Source: JAAFJT01 sp043744275 (lineage in GTDB: Bacteria > Bacteroidota > Bacteroidia > Chitinophagales > Saprospiraceae). Taken from it: 64,000 nt of DNA. Each line of letters opens with the position of its first letter. The stretch's first letter is position 1. Below are positions 25,273-35,045 of the stretch, one piece after another. The stretch spans positions 1-64,000 of the forward strand of contig JAYTUY010000012.1 in NCBI GenBank assembly GCA_043744275.1, in the 5' to 3' direction. Position numbers and translations under genes: made by a program. A model generated the notes under the pieces. The model saw only the letters and a list, made by a program, of their open reading frames with translations. It was not told where the DNA came from and ran no database searches.

Positions 25273-26625
25273 TCACACCGCCATCCGCCTAACCATCCCA
25301 TAAAATCGCCAGCAAAGCAGTATAGCTGAAACGGTCAAACCAGCCGTTAGCCCAATCCAAACGCCAGCAGCGGTGAGTCCATAATATTGACCTAAAAAAT
25401 ATCCGATGGGCAAACCGACCACCCAATAAGCAAACAGCGTAATACCCGTAGGAACATTGACATCCGCTATACCCCTCAGTATGCCGAGGGCTGTAGCTTG
25501 CAAACCGTCTGATAATTGAAAAATGCCGCCGATAAAAAGCAGGGTCGTGGCAACAGGTACGACATTGGCATCCGCTGTATATAAACCAATTAAAAAATTA
25601 TAAAAAACAAAAAATATTATGGCGCAAATAGCCATAAAACCACCGCCCATCAGCAAAGCCGCATTGCCTGAAATAAGGATTTGATGCCTATCGTGTAAGC
25701 CCCAAAAATGCCCTACTCGGATGCCGCCTGCTGCTGCAATACCCGTCACCATCATGTAAGTGACTGAACACATATTGATAGCAATTTGATGTGCTGCTTG
25801 TTCATATTTTCCATACCAACCGATGATGACAACAGCCCCTGCAAATACAGCTACTTCAAAAAAGCCTTGCATGCCTGAAGGCAAACCAATTTTTAGTATT
25901 TTTTTTATTAAATGTTGAAAATCGCCTGTGGTTGGGCTGAGGTAAGGCTTGAAAATAGGGTTGCGGCGAATAATCCACCAGAGAGCCGATGCCATATAAA
26001 TACGACTAATCAAAGTAGCAAAACCTGCTCCCAAAAGTTCAAGGCGAGGGAAAAAACCGATGCCGTTGATAAGCAACCAATTCAATAAAATATTGAGCAA
26101 AAGAGCAGATAATGTCACTGCCATAGCCAGTTGCGTTTTGCCCAAACCATCACTCAACTGCCTCAAACCGACGAATATGAGCATAGGCAAAATGGATAAA
26201 GCAATCACTCGATTATAAGGTTGTGCTATGGCAACTACTTCTGCATCTTGCCCCAATCTATCTAAGAAAAATCCCAATGTAAAGCATAAAAAAAACGTAA
26301 TAAAGCCTAAATACAAGGCAACTCGCTTGGTGGCTTTGAGTAAAAGGTTGATTTCTTCCGTATTTTTCTCTGCTTCTGCTTTTGAAATCATAGGCGCGAC
26401 TACACCTAAAGCCAATAAGCCAATAATAGCAACTGTAAAAACAAGGCTATTCGACAAACCAGAAGCAGCCACTGATACCGCGCTTTTACCTTCAATACTG
26501 CCTACTTGAATTGTATCCGCAACACCCATCGCCACGATGCCCAATTGGCTTACCACTATTGGTAAGCCAAGTCGGATCATTTCAATCGCTTCTTTTTTAT
26601 AGGATTTTAAGTCTACATTTTTCAT
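25273..26625 (-). CDS. MATE family efflux transporter
   Basis: Inner-membrane Na+ or H+-driven multidrug exporter. Seen: 12 hydrophobic segments in two pseudo-repeats, the N-terminal LGLPIVVSQLGIVAMGVADT characteristic of NorM-like proteins, and the second-half start LKIGLPSGMQGFFEVAVF. 450 residues, typical. Encoded downstream of the M1 peptidase gene with an 11-nt gap, so they are probably co-transcribed. Substrates unknown. Motif copy at 25470 encodes ILRGI. Confidence 0.92.
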   Translation of the reverse strand: MKNVDLKSYKKEAIEMIRLGLPIVVSQLGIVAMGVADTIQVGSIEGKSAVSVAASGLSNSLVFTVAIIGLLALGVVAPMISKAEAEKNTEEINLLLKATKRVALYLGFITFFLCFTLGFFLDRLGQDAEVVAIAQPYNRVIALSILPMLIFVGLRQLSDGLGKTQLAMAVTLSALLLNILLNWLLINGIGFFPRLELLGAGFATLISRIYMASALWWIIRRNPIFKPYLSPTTGDFQHLIKKILKIGLPSGMQGFFEVAVFAGAVVIIGWYGKYEQAAHQIAINMCSVTYMMVTGIAAAGGIRVGHFWGLHDRHQILISGNAALLMGGGFMAICAIIFFVFYNFLIGLYTADANVVPVATTLLFIGGIFQLSDGLQATALGILRGIADVNVPTGITLFAYWVVGLPIGYFLGQYYGLTAAGVWIGLTAGLTVSAILLCWRFYGMVRRMAV

Positions 26626-26636
26626 AATATCTTATA

Positions 26637-29264
26637 CTATGCACCAAGCATCTGAGCAAATATAGCCTTCAATTGCTCATTTGATTCTTTATTGACAATT
26701 TCAGTCAGCATTTTAGTTAATTCAGAGTAATTGGTATTGGCTTGCGTTTTATATTTTTTACGCACATCATTAATGGCTTTTGCGCAGGCAAATCTTCGCC
26801 AAGGAGATTGGGCTTGATTGACGCCAATGTCTCTTAATTTACCCATTTTTTCAAGGATATTGCCTTCGCCGAGTTTATCTAATACTTTGACATAATTGCC
26901 TACAAAATTTAAACTGGCCATACCATCTACCTTCAGAATGCTTTTTTCAAAAAATGCAATGTGCTCTGGCTTAGGATTTTCAGCATAAATACTACCAACT
27001 CCACTCACAAGGTCATCATTATCATCGTTTTCAAATTTCTTGGCGGCTTCGGTAGCTCCATCTGGATCAACTTTATAAAGCGATTGCATAGCCGCTGAAA
27101 TAACTGGATAAGCCTGTTCTTTTTCTAAGACACTGCGATAAGTAGCTGCCCATTTCTGCTCTTTTGAAGCTGCCAATTTTGAAAGAGCCGCTGAACGAAC
27201 AGTCGAACGCGCATCAGATTGCGCAATAACTGCAATTTTGTCCAATACTGAGGGGTCATCTTTTATCATCACGCTTTGAACAGCTTCTTCGCGAATACCC
27301 CAAAATTTATCATTCAAAGCTGTTTTGATAGTCACTTGCGCCTTCGGATTTTTACTCGTTTTCAAAGCATCCAAAGCCTCAGCCCGTGCCAAATACCGCT
27401 TGCTGTTGTTGTACATAAACATCCACTCATCTTCTGAATGATTGTCTGTTTTTTGAGCTAAAAGCATTCTATCGCCATCAAAATCTACCAACGCGGGCTT
27501 GCTCGCTACATCGAATGTAAAAGTTTCAGACCGTTTTGTCATGCGTACTTTTTCACGTTTGGGCGCTTGACCTCCTGCTGAATAAATATCTACTGCGAAA
27601 GGCAAATCAAAAATATAGGGTACACCTTCTTTCGCTTCTTGCTTTTGAAGCACTGTCATTTTCATTTTTTTATTCGCTTCATCATATTCATAGCTCACAT
27701 CCACAACTGGATGCCCTGCTTTGTAATACCATTGATTGAAAAACCAATTTAAATCCTCGCCACCAACTTCTTCTAAAGCCAAACGCAATTGTTGTGCTTC
27801 GCCTGATTTGAATTTATTATCAGTCAAATATTTTTTCAAACCTTCAAAAAAAGCGTCGTCACCCATATAATTGCGAAGCATATGGAGGATACAACCACCT
27901 TTATTATAACTGTGGGCATCGAACATTTCCTCCCGATTGTTATATCTAAAATCAACAAGCGCGTGCATATTTTGCTCGGCTTGACCAAAGTAACCATCGG
28001 CTACTTCTCTGCGGTGATGATCACCAGCATCGGTTCCGAATTTATGCTCCAACCAAAGCGATTCACTATAATCAGCAAAAGATTCATTCACTGTTAGATT
28101 CGACCAACTTTCAGCCGTTACCAAATCGCCAAACCAATGGTGAAACATCTCATGTGCTACCACTGTCTCATTGTAATCTTTATCAATCAACTCACGTTCA
28201 GTGCCATTCAAAAACTCGCCATAAATGATAGCTGTTGTATTTTCCATCGCACCCGATACATAATCACGCACTACAATGTGCGCGAGCTTTTGCCAAGGAT
28301 ACTCTACACCCAAACGGTCTGAAAAGAAATCTAAAATTTCAGGCACATATTTGAAAATGACTTTGCCTTTGCCTTTATATTTAGGTTCTACATAGTACAT
28401 AATGTCTTTTCCACGCCATTTTTCTGTTTCTACCTCAAACTCTCCAACTGCCATCATCACCAAATAAGGCGAGTGCGGCATGTCCATAACCCAATGGTCA
28501 GTACGTGTGCCATCGCTATTTTTTTTAGAATCTTTCATCAAACCATTCGACAATGTTTTGTATTTGTCTTCAACAGTCATGTAGATTTCATCGGTCATTT
28601 TCTCATTCGGCTTATCGAAAGTTGGAAACCATTTGCTATTGCTTTCGGTTTCGCCTTGTGTCCAAATTTGCTTAGGCTTATCAGGTTCGCTACCATCAGG
28701 ATTGATAAAAAACAAGCCTTTATCGCTTGTGATAGCCGCGCTGCCACCTACGGGAGCTTCGTCGGGCTTGGCAACATACTCGATATAGACTGTATATTTT
28801 TTAGAGCGATTAAATGATTTACCCAAATTAATGCTCAATTTATCGTCCTCATAAGTATATTTCAATGGTGTGTTCGAGCCATCCATCGCTACTTTCAGAA
28901 TGTCAAAACCTTTTGCATCCAACACCATTTTATCGGTTGGATTAAAATAAGGCTTGGCTGTAATCCATGCTTTTCCCAAAACATGTTTTTTCGACCAATC
29001 AAAACGCACATCTAATTTGGTGTGAATAATATCCGTTTCCATTTTCACCGTACTCCGATAGACGGGCAACGTATCAGGCATATCTTTAATGCCTACAACA
29101 TCGTCAGCTTTGCCTTCATCATCTACCTTCATAGCAGGTGCTGGCGGCGGAGGAGTTTCGGTTTTGACGATTGATTTATCCTTATCTTTCATGGCACCTT
29201 TCGGAGCCGTACATCCCATCATCAATAACACGGCAAGCGTGAGTGCAGCAAGTGTTTTTTTCAT
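26637..29264 (-). CDS. M1 family aminopeptidase, lipoprotein
   Basis: Zinc aminopeptidase that removes N-terminal residues from peptides, here exported. Seen: lipobox LLMMGCTA (Cys18), an N-terminal beta-sandwich, the exopeptidase motif GAMENTT, the zinc site HEMFHHWFGDLV with the downstream ESFADY glutamate, and a long C-terminal HEAT-like helical domain (about 620-875). 875 residues, as in Bacteroidota secreted M1 enzymes. Only one motif copy (27246, encoding DDPSVL). Confidence 0.94.
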   Translation of the reverse strand: MKKTLAALTLAVLLMMGCTAPKGAMKDKDKSIVKTETPPPPAPAMKVDDEGKADDVVGIKDMPDTLPVYRSTVKMETDIIHTKLDVRFDWSKKHVLGKAWITAKPYFNPTDKMVLDAKGFDILKVAMDGSNTPLKYTYEDDKLSINLGKSFNRSKKYTVYIEYVAKPDEAPVGGSAAITSDKGLFFINPDGSEPDKPKQIWTQGETESNSKWFPTFDKPNEKMTDEIYMTVEDKYKTLSNGLMKDSKKNSDGTRTDHWVMDMPHSPYLVMMAVGEFEVETEKWRGKDIMYYVEPKYKGKGKVIFKYVPEILDFFSDRLGVEYPWQKLAHIVVRDYVSGAMENTTAIIYGEFLNGTERELIDKDYNETVVAHEMFHHWFGDLVTAESWSNLTVNESFADYSESLWLEHKFGTDAGDHHRREVADGYFGQAEQNMHALVDFRYNNREEMFDAHSYNKGGCILHMLRNYMGDDAFFEGLKKYLTDNKFKSGEAQQLRLALEEVGGEDLNWFFNQWYYKAGHPVVDVSYEYDEANKKMKMTVLQKQEAKEGVPYIFDLPFAVDIYSAGGQAPKREKVRMTKRSETFTFDVASKPALVDFDGDRMLLAQKTDNHSEDEWMFMYNNSKRYLARAEALDALKTSKNPKAQVTIKTALNDKFWGIREEAVQSVMIKDDPSVLDKIAVIAQSDARSTVRSAALSKLAASKEQKWAATYRSVLEKEQAYPVISAAMQSLYKVDPDGATEAAKKFENDDNDDLVSGVGSIYAENPKPEHIAFFEKSILKVDGMASLNFVGNYVKVLDKLGEGNILEKMGKLRDIGVNQAQSPWRRFACAKAINDVRKKYKTQANTNYSELTKMLTEIVNKESNEQLKAIFAQMLGA

Positions 29265-29335
29265 AATTATATAAATTTATTTAACTGTTTAAAAATTACA
29301 AAATCAATATTTTACGTAAAAATAAGACAAAATAC

Positions 29336-29614
29336 TTATAATGAATCAGGTACTGGAATGACTGCATCCATCATCGGCATTGTATTGGTATTGCCTTGCT
29401 TTTTTTTCATAATGCGTTGCTCGGCTGGACTGTTGCTGGGAGCTTGACCTATTTGCTCATTGGCAACAGTTTTCTCAATTTTATTGTCCGATTTTTTAAC
29501 TTCATTATTAGTTATGGTTGGGTTATTATTATTCCCAAAAGATGTACTTTTTGATGTCGTACAAGCCACAACCAACAGCGACAACAGCATAAAGGAGATG
29601 ATATATTTTTTCAT
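29336..29614 (-). CDS. Small Asn/Pro-rich lipoprotein
   Basis: 92 residues. Lipobox LLVVAC (Cys18) followed by an Asn/Ser/Lys-rich, probably disordered tail with PMMDAVIPVPDS at the end. No family recognised. It lies 71 nt upstream of the M1 peptidase gene on the same strand, so it may lead that operon, and it has its own -7 box. Confidence 0.65.
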   Translation of the reverse strand: MKKYIISFMLLSLLVVACTTSKSTSFGNNNNPTITNNEVKKSDNKIEKTVANEQIGQAPSNSPAEQRIMKKKQGNTNTMPMMDAVIPVPDSL

Positions 29615-29923
29615 TTAAAAAAGAGATTGATGATAAAAAATAGTTGCAAAATATATAGATGGTAGCACCAATTTATCATTGCGAACGGAGGTTTGCAAAC
29701 TGATAACATTTAAAAGATGCAAATGTAATGATTTATCCAACGATTTAGAAACGTGCTTTGTTATTCAACCATACTTAAACATATCTTAAAAAAATTAGAA
29801 AACCTTTTTAAAACTGTAAAATACTGAGGGGGTATCGCTGAATCAATTTATGTAGAAAAATATTTTTTTACAAAAAAAACCGTCAAAATAGTACCAGCCC
29901 AATGCTTTGCCCTATCTTTGCAC
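29615..29923. other. Divergent intergenic region before guaB
   Basis: 309 bases. Contains a minus-strand -7 box TACATTTG (complement 29720-29727) for the small lipoprotein, an ATTGCGAACGGAG fragment near 29679 that resembles the front of the 34-bp coding repeat, a dispersed-motif copy (29822) and the guaB promoter. No ORF seen. Confidence 0.55.
29913..29920 (+). promoter_or_regulatory. guaB -7 box TATCTTTG, 3 nt before the start codon
   Basis: A strong TAnnTTTG match ends 3 nt before ATG 29924. In Bacteroidota transcription starts a few bases after this box, so the message would begin at or just beside the start codon, i.e. leaderless or nearly so. Confidence 0.7.
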
Positions 29924-31444
29924 ATGGAAACGGTAAATTTACTCTCTGACAAATTCTTGGGCGAAGCCCTCACATTCGACGACGTTTTGCTCGTCCCTGC
30001 GTTCTCGCAAGTCCTTCCCCGCGAAGTTGACATTAAAACAAAAATCACACGAGATTTGATTATTAATGCCCCAATGGTCTCCGCTGCAATGGATACGGTG
30101 ACCGAAAAGGCATTAGCCATTGCCATTGCTCGGCAAGGCGGAATCGGTATTATTCATAAAAATATGAGTATCGCTGCCCAAGCCGATCAAGTGCGCTCAG
30201 TCAAACGCTCTGAAAGCGGAATGATTATCGACCCAGTCACCCTCGCACCGAATGCAACAGTAGGCGATGCACGAGCTATCATGAAAAAATACAGCATCGG
30301 CGGCATTCCCATTGTAGAGTTTGTTGGCTTAGAAAAAAATGCTGCAAGCGGTGGAAAATGGGGCAAATTAGTCGGCATCCTCACCAATCGCGACCTCCGT
30401 TTTGAGCAAAATCCTAACCGCATCGTCAGCGAATTGATGACAAAAGAAAACCTCATCATCGCACCTGTCGGTACAAATCTTGAGCAAGCCAAGCAAATTC
30501 TCCAAAAGAATAAAATTGAAAAACTACCTGTCGTAGATGAATATGGCAACCTCGCAGGGCTAATTACCTACAAAGACATCATGAAAGTGCAGGATTACCC
30601 TAATTCTTGCAAAGATTCTTTCGGTCGTTTGGTGGTCGGTGCAGCATTGGGTGTTACGCGCGATATGCACGATCGTATGGATGCGCTGATAGCGGTGGGC
30701 GTAGATGTGGTCATTATTGATACGGCTCATGGGCATTCGGAAGGCGTTTTGAATGCAGTGAGTGAAGCCAAAAAACGTCATCCATATTTGCAAGTTATTG
30801 GCGGCAATGTGGCAACAGGCGAAGGGGCAAAAGCCCTTGCAGATGCCGGTGCAGATGGGGTAAAAGTAGGCGTGGGACCCGGTTCGATTTGTACAACGCG
30901 CATCGTAGCAGGTGTCGGTATGCCGCAATTGACAGCCATATATAATGCAGCTCAAGCTTTGAAAGGCACTGGTATCCCTATTATCGGCGATGGTGGCATC
31001 CGTTTTACAGGCGATATTGCCAAAGCCATTGCAGCAGGAGCGAGTACGATTATGGCAGGTTCGCTCTTCGCAGGTGTGGAAGAAGCACCAGGAGAAACGA
31101 TACTTTTTGAAGGTCGAAAATTCAAAGTTTATAGAGGCATGGGTTCACTCGGCGCTATGCAAGAGGGTTCAAAAGACCGCTATTTTCAAGACGTTGAAGA
31201 TGATGTCAAAAAACTCGTACCCGAAGGCATCGAAGGTCGCATCCCTTTCAAAGGCACTTTGGCGGAAGTGATGGTGCAATATATCGGTGGTTTGAGAGCA
31301 GGGATGGGCTATTGTGGTGCAGCCACAATCGAGGCGATGCACAACGCACGTTTCGTTCGCATGACAGGCGCAGGCATCATCGAAAGTCATCCGCACAATA
31401 TCAATATTACTAAGGAATCGCCTAATTATTCGAGGGGGTCATAG
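29924..31444 (+). CDS. guaB: IMP dehydrogenase
   Basis: NAD-dependent oxidation of IMP to XMP, the rate-limiting step of guanine nucleotide synthesis; cytoplasmic tetramer. Seen: ALTFDDVLLVP near the N-terminus, two CBS domains (about 95-210; KYSIGGIPIVE, KIEKLPVVDE), the catalytic loop GPGSICTTRIVAG with the active-site Cys, and GGIRFTGDIAKAIAAGA. ATG 29924 is chosen over TTG 29918, because that TTG is part of the promoter box. 506 residues, typical. The 3' end overlaps the convergent ltaE by 6 bases. No exact dispersed-motif copy. Confidence 0.96.
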   Translation: METVNLLSDKFLGEALTFDDVLLVPAFSQVLPREVDIKTKITRDLIINAPMVSAAMDTVTEKALAIAIARQGGIGIIHKNMSIAAQADQVRSVKRSESGMIIDPVTLAPNATVGDARAIMKKYSIGGIPIVEFVGLEKNAASGGKWGKLVGILTNRDLRFEQNPNRIVSELMTKENLIIAPVGTNLEQAKQILQKNKIEKLPVVDEYGNLAGLITYKDIMKVQDYPNSCKDSFGRLVVGAALGVTRDMHDRMDALIAVGVDVVIIDTAHGHSEGVLNAVSEAKKRHPYLQVIGGNVATGEGAKALADAGADGVKVGVGPGSICTTRIVAGVGMPQLTAIYNAAQALKGTGIPIIGDGGIRFTGDIAKAIAAGASTIMAGSLFAGVEEAPGETILFEGRKFKVYRGMGSLGAMQEGSKDRYFQDVEDDVKKLVPEGIEGRIPFKGTLAEVMVQYIGGLRAGMGYCGAATIEAMHNARFVRMTGAGIIESHPHNINITKESPNYSRGS

Positions 31445-32458
31445 GAAAATACTTTTCAAAACCCCAATCAACTCCTCCACCATCGCATCCGTAATATGCA
31501 AATGAGTGACAAATCGAACTGTATTGGGTCCAAAAAGCACCGCTTTCACACCATGTTTTTCTAATTTTTCAAGGAAAATAGCACCAGTCAGCGGTGGTTT
31601 GACATCGAAAATGACAATATTGGTCATGACTGGACGGAGGTTTTCTACATAAGGCAGACCCCTCAGTATTTCGCCGATTTTGCGAGCATTATCGTTGTCC
31701 TGCTTCAATCTTTTCACATTATTTTCAAGCGCATAAATGCCCGCTGCTGCTAAAAATCCCGCTTGTCGCATACCACCGCCGAAGGCTTTTCTAATTCTTC
31801 TGGCTCTTTTGATGAAATCTTTCTCTCCAATTAATAGCGAACCGACAGGCGCACCCAAGCCTTTTGATAAGCAAATGGAGATAGAATCGAAGGCTTCTCC
31901 CCATTGTTGAGGTGTCTCACCCGTTTCCACAAGAGCGTTGAAAAGACGGGCGCCATCGAGATGAAGTTTCAGATTTCTACTTTTACACAAGGCTGTGATA
32001 GGCTTTATTTGCTCAATATTGTAGAATGAACCACCGCCATGATTGCACGTATTTTCAAGCACCACCAACGAGGTGATAGGCAGCCAATCGTAGAGCGGTT
32101 TGATGGCTTTTTCTATCATTTCCACATTCAAAATACCATTTTCACCCCTCAGTAAATTCACTCCAATACCACTGTGAAAAGCATATCCGCCTACTTCCGA
32201 TTGAAAAATATGACTTTTTTCATCGCAAATCACTTCATCGAGCGGCTGCGTATGGGTCTTCAGCGCAATCTGGTTGGTCATCGTGCCGCTGGGGCAAAAT
32301 AGGGCTGCTTCCATGCCAAACATCGCCGCTGCCAACGCTTCGAGCGCATTGACTGAGGGGTCACTTTGAAACACATCATCGCCGACTTCGGCATTCATCA
32401 TCGCTTCGAGCATAGCTGGCGTAGGCTGTGTTATGGTGTCTGAAATTAAGTTAATCAT
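31439..32458 (-). CDS. ltaE: Low-specificity L-threonine aldolase
   Basis: PLP enzyme splitting L-threonine or allo-threonine to glycine and acetaldehyde. Seen: the N-terminal LISDTITQPTPAML and GDDVFQSDPSVN, HLDGARLFNA with the PLP-binding Asp, and the PLP lysine in LSKGLGAPVGS. 339 residues, typical. Convergent with guaB (6-base overlap). Three motif copies (31657, 32144, 32351) encode ILRGLP, LLRGEN and DPSVN. The DPSVN copy lies in the conserved N-terminal segment, so there the word coincides with family sequence. Confidence 0.94.
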   Translation of the reverse strand: MINLISDTITQPTPAMLEAMMNAEVGDDVFQSDPSVNALEALAAAMFGMEAALFCPSGTMTNQIALKTHTQPLDEVICDEKSHIFQSEVGGYAFHSGIGVNLLRGENGILNVEMIEKAIKPLYDWLPITSLVVLENTCNHGGGSFYNIEQIKPITALCKSRNLKLHLDGARLFNALVETGETPQQWGEAFDSISICLSKGLGAPVGSLLIGEKDFIKRARRIRKAFGGGMRQAGFLAAAGIYALENNVKRLKQDNDNARKIGEILRGLPYVENLRPVMTNIVIFDVKPPLTGAIFLEKLEKHGVKAVLFGPNTVRFVTHLHITDAMVEELIGVLKSIFL

Positions 32459-32497
32459 TCTGCTATCAATTATTAATCGTTAGTTAATTTTAAAAAA

Positions 32498-33085
32498 TTA
32501 AGGTTTTAAAACTCGTATATCCCAAGTATCATAGCTATTCACAACCGTTTTTTCATCAATTTTTGAAGTGACAAGCATTATTTTATCCCAAATCTGTTGA
32601 TGCCCTTTAAAATTATGATGGACACTGATGATGAAATAGCCATCCGATTTTAAATAAGGAAAAAACCGTTTGACCAAAGCCGTTACATCAGGCGTATAAT
32701 AAACACATTCGTTGAAAATAATAAAATCATAGAGTTTAGGCGGTTGATAGGTGTGCATATCAGAGGCTATGAAATTCGTTTTATCATCCTCAAAAAGCTT
32801 TTTCGCTTCCGCAATCGCCACGTCCGAAAGGTCTGTTCCAAGAAATTCTGAGAAGTCATTATGGTTCAAATATTGTCTAAAATAACCTTCTCCGCAACCA
32901 ATTTCAAGGATTTGAGGCAAATCTACACCTTTATATTGTCTCACTAATTCAGCCGTCACTGCCAAGCGTCGTTGCTCTTCGGGATCGCGCAAGCCATTCC
33001 AACGTCCTTTTTTGAAATTATGATTCCAACGTTCGCGCGCATCACGCAGGATTTTTCTTTTTATAAATGAGATAATAGAATTCAT
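32498..33085 (-). CDS. Class I SAM-dependent methyltransferase
   Basis: Seen: the SAM-binding motif I ILEIGCGEGYFRQYL, the acidic residue after strand 2 in FLGTDLSD, IASDMHT, and DFIIFNECVYY after motif II. 195 residues, with a basic N-terminal helix (KRKILRDARERWNHNF) before the fold. The closest general match is to nodulation/polysaccharide-type small methyltransferases, but the substrate cannot be told. It starts 39 nt upstream of ltaE on the same strand, so co-transcription is likely. No motif copy. Confidence 0.82.
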   Translation of the reverse strand: MNSIISFIKRKILRDARERWNHNFKKGRWNGLRDPEEQRRLAVTAELVRQYKGVDLPQILEIGCGEGYFRQYLNHNDFSEFLGTDLSDVAIAEAKKLFEDDKTNFIASDMHTYQPPKLYDFIIFNECVYYTPDVTALVKRFFPYLKSDGYFIISVHHNFKGHQQIWDKIMLVTSKIDEKTVVNSYDTWDIRVLKP

Positions 33086-33086
33086 T

Positions 33087-33121
33087 AAAATTAGGAATTT
33101 GAAATTAGGAATTAGGAATTT
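33087..33121. repeat. Heptamer tandem repeat AATTAGG/AATTTGA
   Basis: About five 7-bp units (AATTAGG alternating with AATTTGA), immediately upstream of the methyltransferase start and so inside its 5' leader. Confidence 0.8.
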
Positions 33122-33166
33122 GCGTAAAGTTATTGATAAAAAAAATGCTTTTCAGTAGAGTTTTCT

Positions 33167-33174
33167 ATAATTTT
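33167..33174 (+). promoter_or_regulatory. asnS -7 box TAATTTTG
   Basis: TAnnTTTG match 110 nt upstream of asnS. The -33 TTG is not evident. Confidence 0.5.
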
Positions 33175-33284
33175 GCGCCTTCAAAAAATGAAAGGTTATA
33201 TTTTAACTCAAAAACACAATGAATTTTTTAAGTCTTGCTTAATACCTTGCTAATTAATGGTTTATAAGTTTTAAATTATAAAAT

Positions 33285-34721
33285 ATGAAAAAGAGAATTG
33301 AAATAGGTGAAATACTGAGGGGTAGCCAGACTGGTAACAATGTGACTGTTATGGGTTGGGTACGGACGTTTCGGAACAATCAGTTTGTGGCTTTGAACGA
33401 TGGCTCATGCTTGGGCAATTTGCAAATAGTGGTGAATCCTGAAACGGCAGATGCGGCTACATTGAAGCGCATAACCGTTGGGGCTGCTGTGTGTTTTGAA
33501 GGAAAAGTAGTCGAATCGCAAGGCAAGGGGCAGTCTGTGGAGGTCATTGCAGAGACGATTGAAATATTCGGCGATTGCGACCCCTCAGTATATCCGCTCC
33601 AACCGAAGAAGCACAGCTTGGAATTTCTACGGGAGATTGCCCATTTACGCTTCCGTACACAGACGTTTAGTGCGGTTTTTCGCATACGCCACGCCTTATC
33701 ATTTGCCATTCATAAATTTTTTAATGACAAAGGTTTTTACAATATGCACTCACCTATTATTACAGCTTCTGATGCAGAGGGTGCGGGTGAAATGTTTAAA
33801 GTGACGACATTAGATGTTGAAAAGCCGCCTCGTACTGAGGGGGGTGAAGTAGATTATAAAAAAGATTTTTTTGAACGCCCGACCAGTTTGACGGTTTCAG
33901 GGCAGCTTGAAGCGGAATTGGCAGCTTTGGCTTTGGGCAAGGTCTATACGTTTGGACCTACTTTCAGAGCTGAAAACTCCAATACTTCGCGCCATTTAGC
34001 GGAGTTTTGGATGATTGAGCCAGAGGTTGCTTTTGCGGATTTGGAGGATAATATGAATTTGGCAGAGGCTATGTTGAAGTTTTGTATTCAATATGCCTTA
34101 GAAAATTGCAAAGAAGATTTGACTTTCCTTGCACAACGCCTTGATGAAGAGGAAAAACAAAAACCTCAAAATGAGCGCAGCGATATGGGATTGATTGAAA
34201 AATTGGAGTTTGTATTGGCGCAACCTTTCCAACGCTTGACTTATACAGAAGCGATTGATATTTTATTGGATTCAACGCCGAATAAAAAAGGCAAATTTAA
34301 ATACCCTGTAACAGGCTGGGGAACGGATTTGCAAAGCGAGCATGAACGCTATTTGGTAGAAAAACATTTCAAAAAACCTGTCATTTTGACCAATTATCCT
34401 AAAGAAATCAAGGCATTTTATATGCGTCAAGACGATAACGGCACGACGGTTTCGGCAATGGATATTCTTTTCCCAGGCATCGGCGAAATCATCGGCGGTT
34501 CACAACGCGAAGAGCGCATGGATAAACTCATGAAGCGCATGGAAGAAATGCACATTCCGACAGAAGAAATGTATTGGTTTTTAGATACGCGCCGCTTTGG
34601 CACTTGCCCACATGCGGGCTTTGGTTTGGGTTTTGAGCGATTGGTTCAGTTCATTTCAGGCATGGGCAATATTAGGGATGTGATTCCTTTCCCACGTTAT
34701 CCAGGTAGTGCGGAGTTTTAA
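33285..34721 (+). CDS. asnS: Asparaginyl-tRNA synthetase
   Basis: Class IIb synthetase charging tRNA-Asn. Seen: an N-terminal OB fold (NVTVMGWVRTFRNNQFVAL), motif 2 in FRAENSNTSRHLAEFWMIEPE, and motif 3 in GFGLGFERLVQFISG. It ends RDVIPFPRYPGSAEF, distinguishing AsnRS from AspRS. 478 residues. The window also has gatA, so either direct or indirect Asn-tRNA routes may operate, with GatCAB perhaps used for Gln-tRNA. Three motif copies (33313, 33579, 33833) encode ILRGS, DPSVY and TEGGE. Has its own promoter and terminator. Confidence 0.97.
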   Translation: MKKRIEIGEILRGSQTGNNVTVMGWVRTFRNNQFVALNDGSCLGNLQIVVNPETADAATLKRITVGAAVCFEGKVVESQGKGQSVEVIAETIEIFGDCDPSVYPLQPKKHSLEFLREIAHLRFRTQTFSAVFRIRHALSFAIHKFFNDKGFYNMHSPIITASDAEGAGEMFKVTTLDVEKPPRTEGGEVDYKKDFFERPTSLTVSGQLEAELAALALGKVYTFGPTFRAENSNTSRHLAEFWMIEPEVAFADLEDNMNLAEAMLKFCIQYALENCKEDLTFLAQRLDEEEKQKPQNERSDMGLIEKLEFVLAQPFQRLTYTEAIDILLDSTPNKKGKFKYPVTGWGTDLQSEHERYLVEKHFKKPVILTNYPKEIKAFYMRQDDNGTTVSAMDILFPGIGEIIGGSQREERMDKLMKRMEEMHIPTEEMYWFLDTRRFGTCPHAGFGLGFERLVQFISGMGNIRDVIPFPRYPGSAEF

Positions 34722-34750
34722 GAAAAAATTTAAATACCATATAATTTTAA

Positions 34751-34784
34751 AAAACGGGTAGTTGAAAAAACTACTCGTTTTTTT
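34751..34784 (+). terminator. asnS terminator
   Basis: Stem AACGGGTAGTT / AACTACTCGTT with one G-T pair, loop of A's, followed by TTTTTTT. Confidence 0.92.
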
Positions 34785-34999
34785 ATATCAAATAAAAGCA
34801 ATTGAAAATATTGTAGAAAATTCTGTTAAAAAATTAAAATTGCCCCCCTCAGTATTTTGCCTAATTTTTCACTTTGTCAAGGGATATTTTGAGTTGAAAA
34901 AAATCTAAAAATGGTCTATTTTTCTATTTTTTTTTAAAAAAGTATTAAAAAACAATAGAAAAAGTTGAGGATAGGCTTTTTAAATCAGTGTACAGTGCT

Positions 35000-35007
35000 T
35001 ACCTTTG
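35000..35007 (+). promoter_or_regulatory. ATP synthase promoter -7 box TACCTTTG
   Basis: Exact TAnnTTTG match 38 nt before the atpB ATG; a TTTTT tract lies about 18-19 nt upstream in the -33 position. Confidence 0.75.
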
Positions 35008-35045
35008 CAAAGTTTTTAAAGAATACATATAAAAATCTATATACG

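Larger units (their letters stand above)
34722..35045. other. asnS-atpB intergenic region
   Basis: 324 bases holding the asnS terminator, a CCCCCCTCAGTA motif copy (34843) and the ATP synthase promoter. An open frame continues upstream of atpB to 34965 but crosses the promoter and is not translated in my reading. Confidence 0.6.

Noticed and set aside
34965..35045. 27-codon upstream extension of atpB
   Set aside because: It spans the TACCTTTG promoter and would destroy the signal peptide start.
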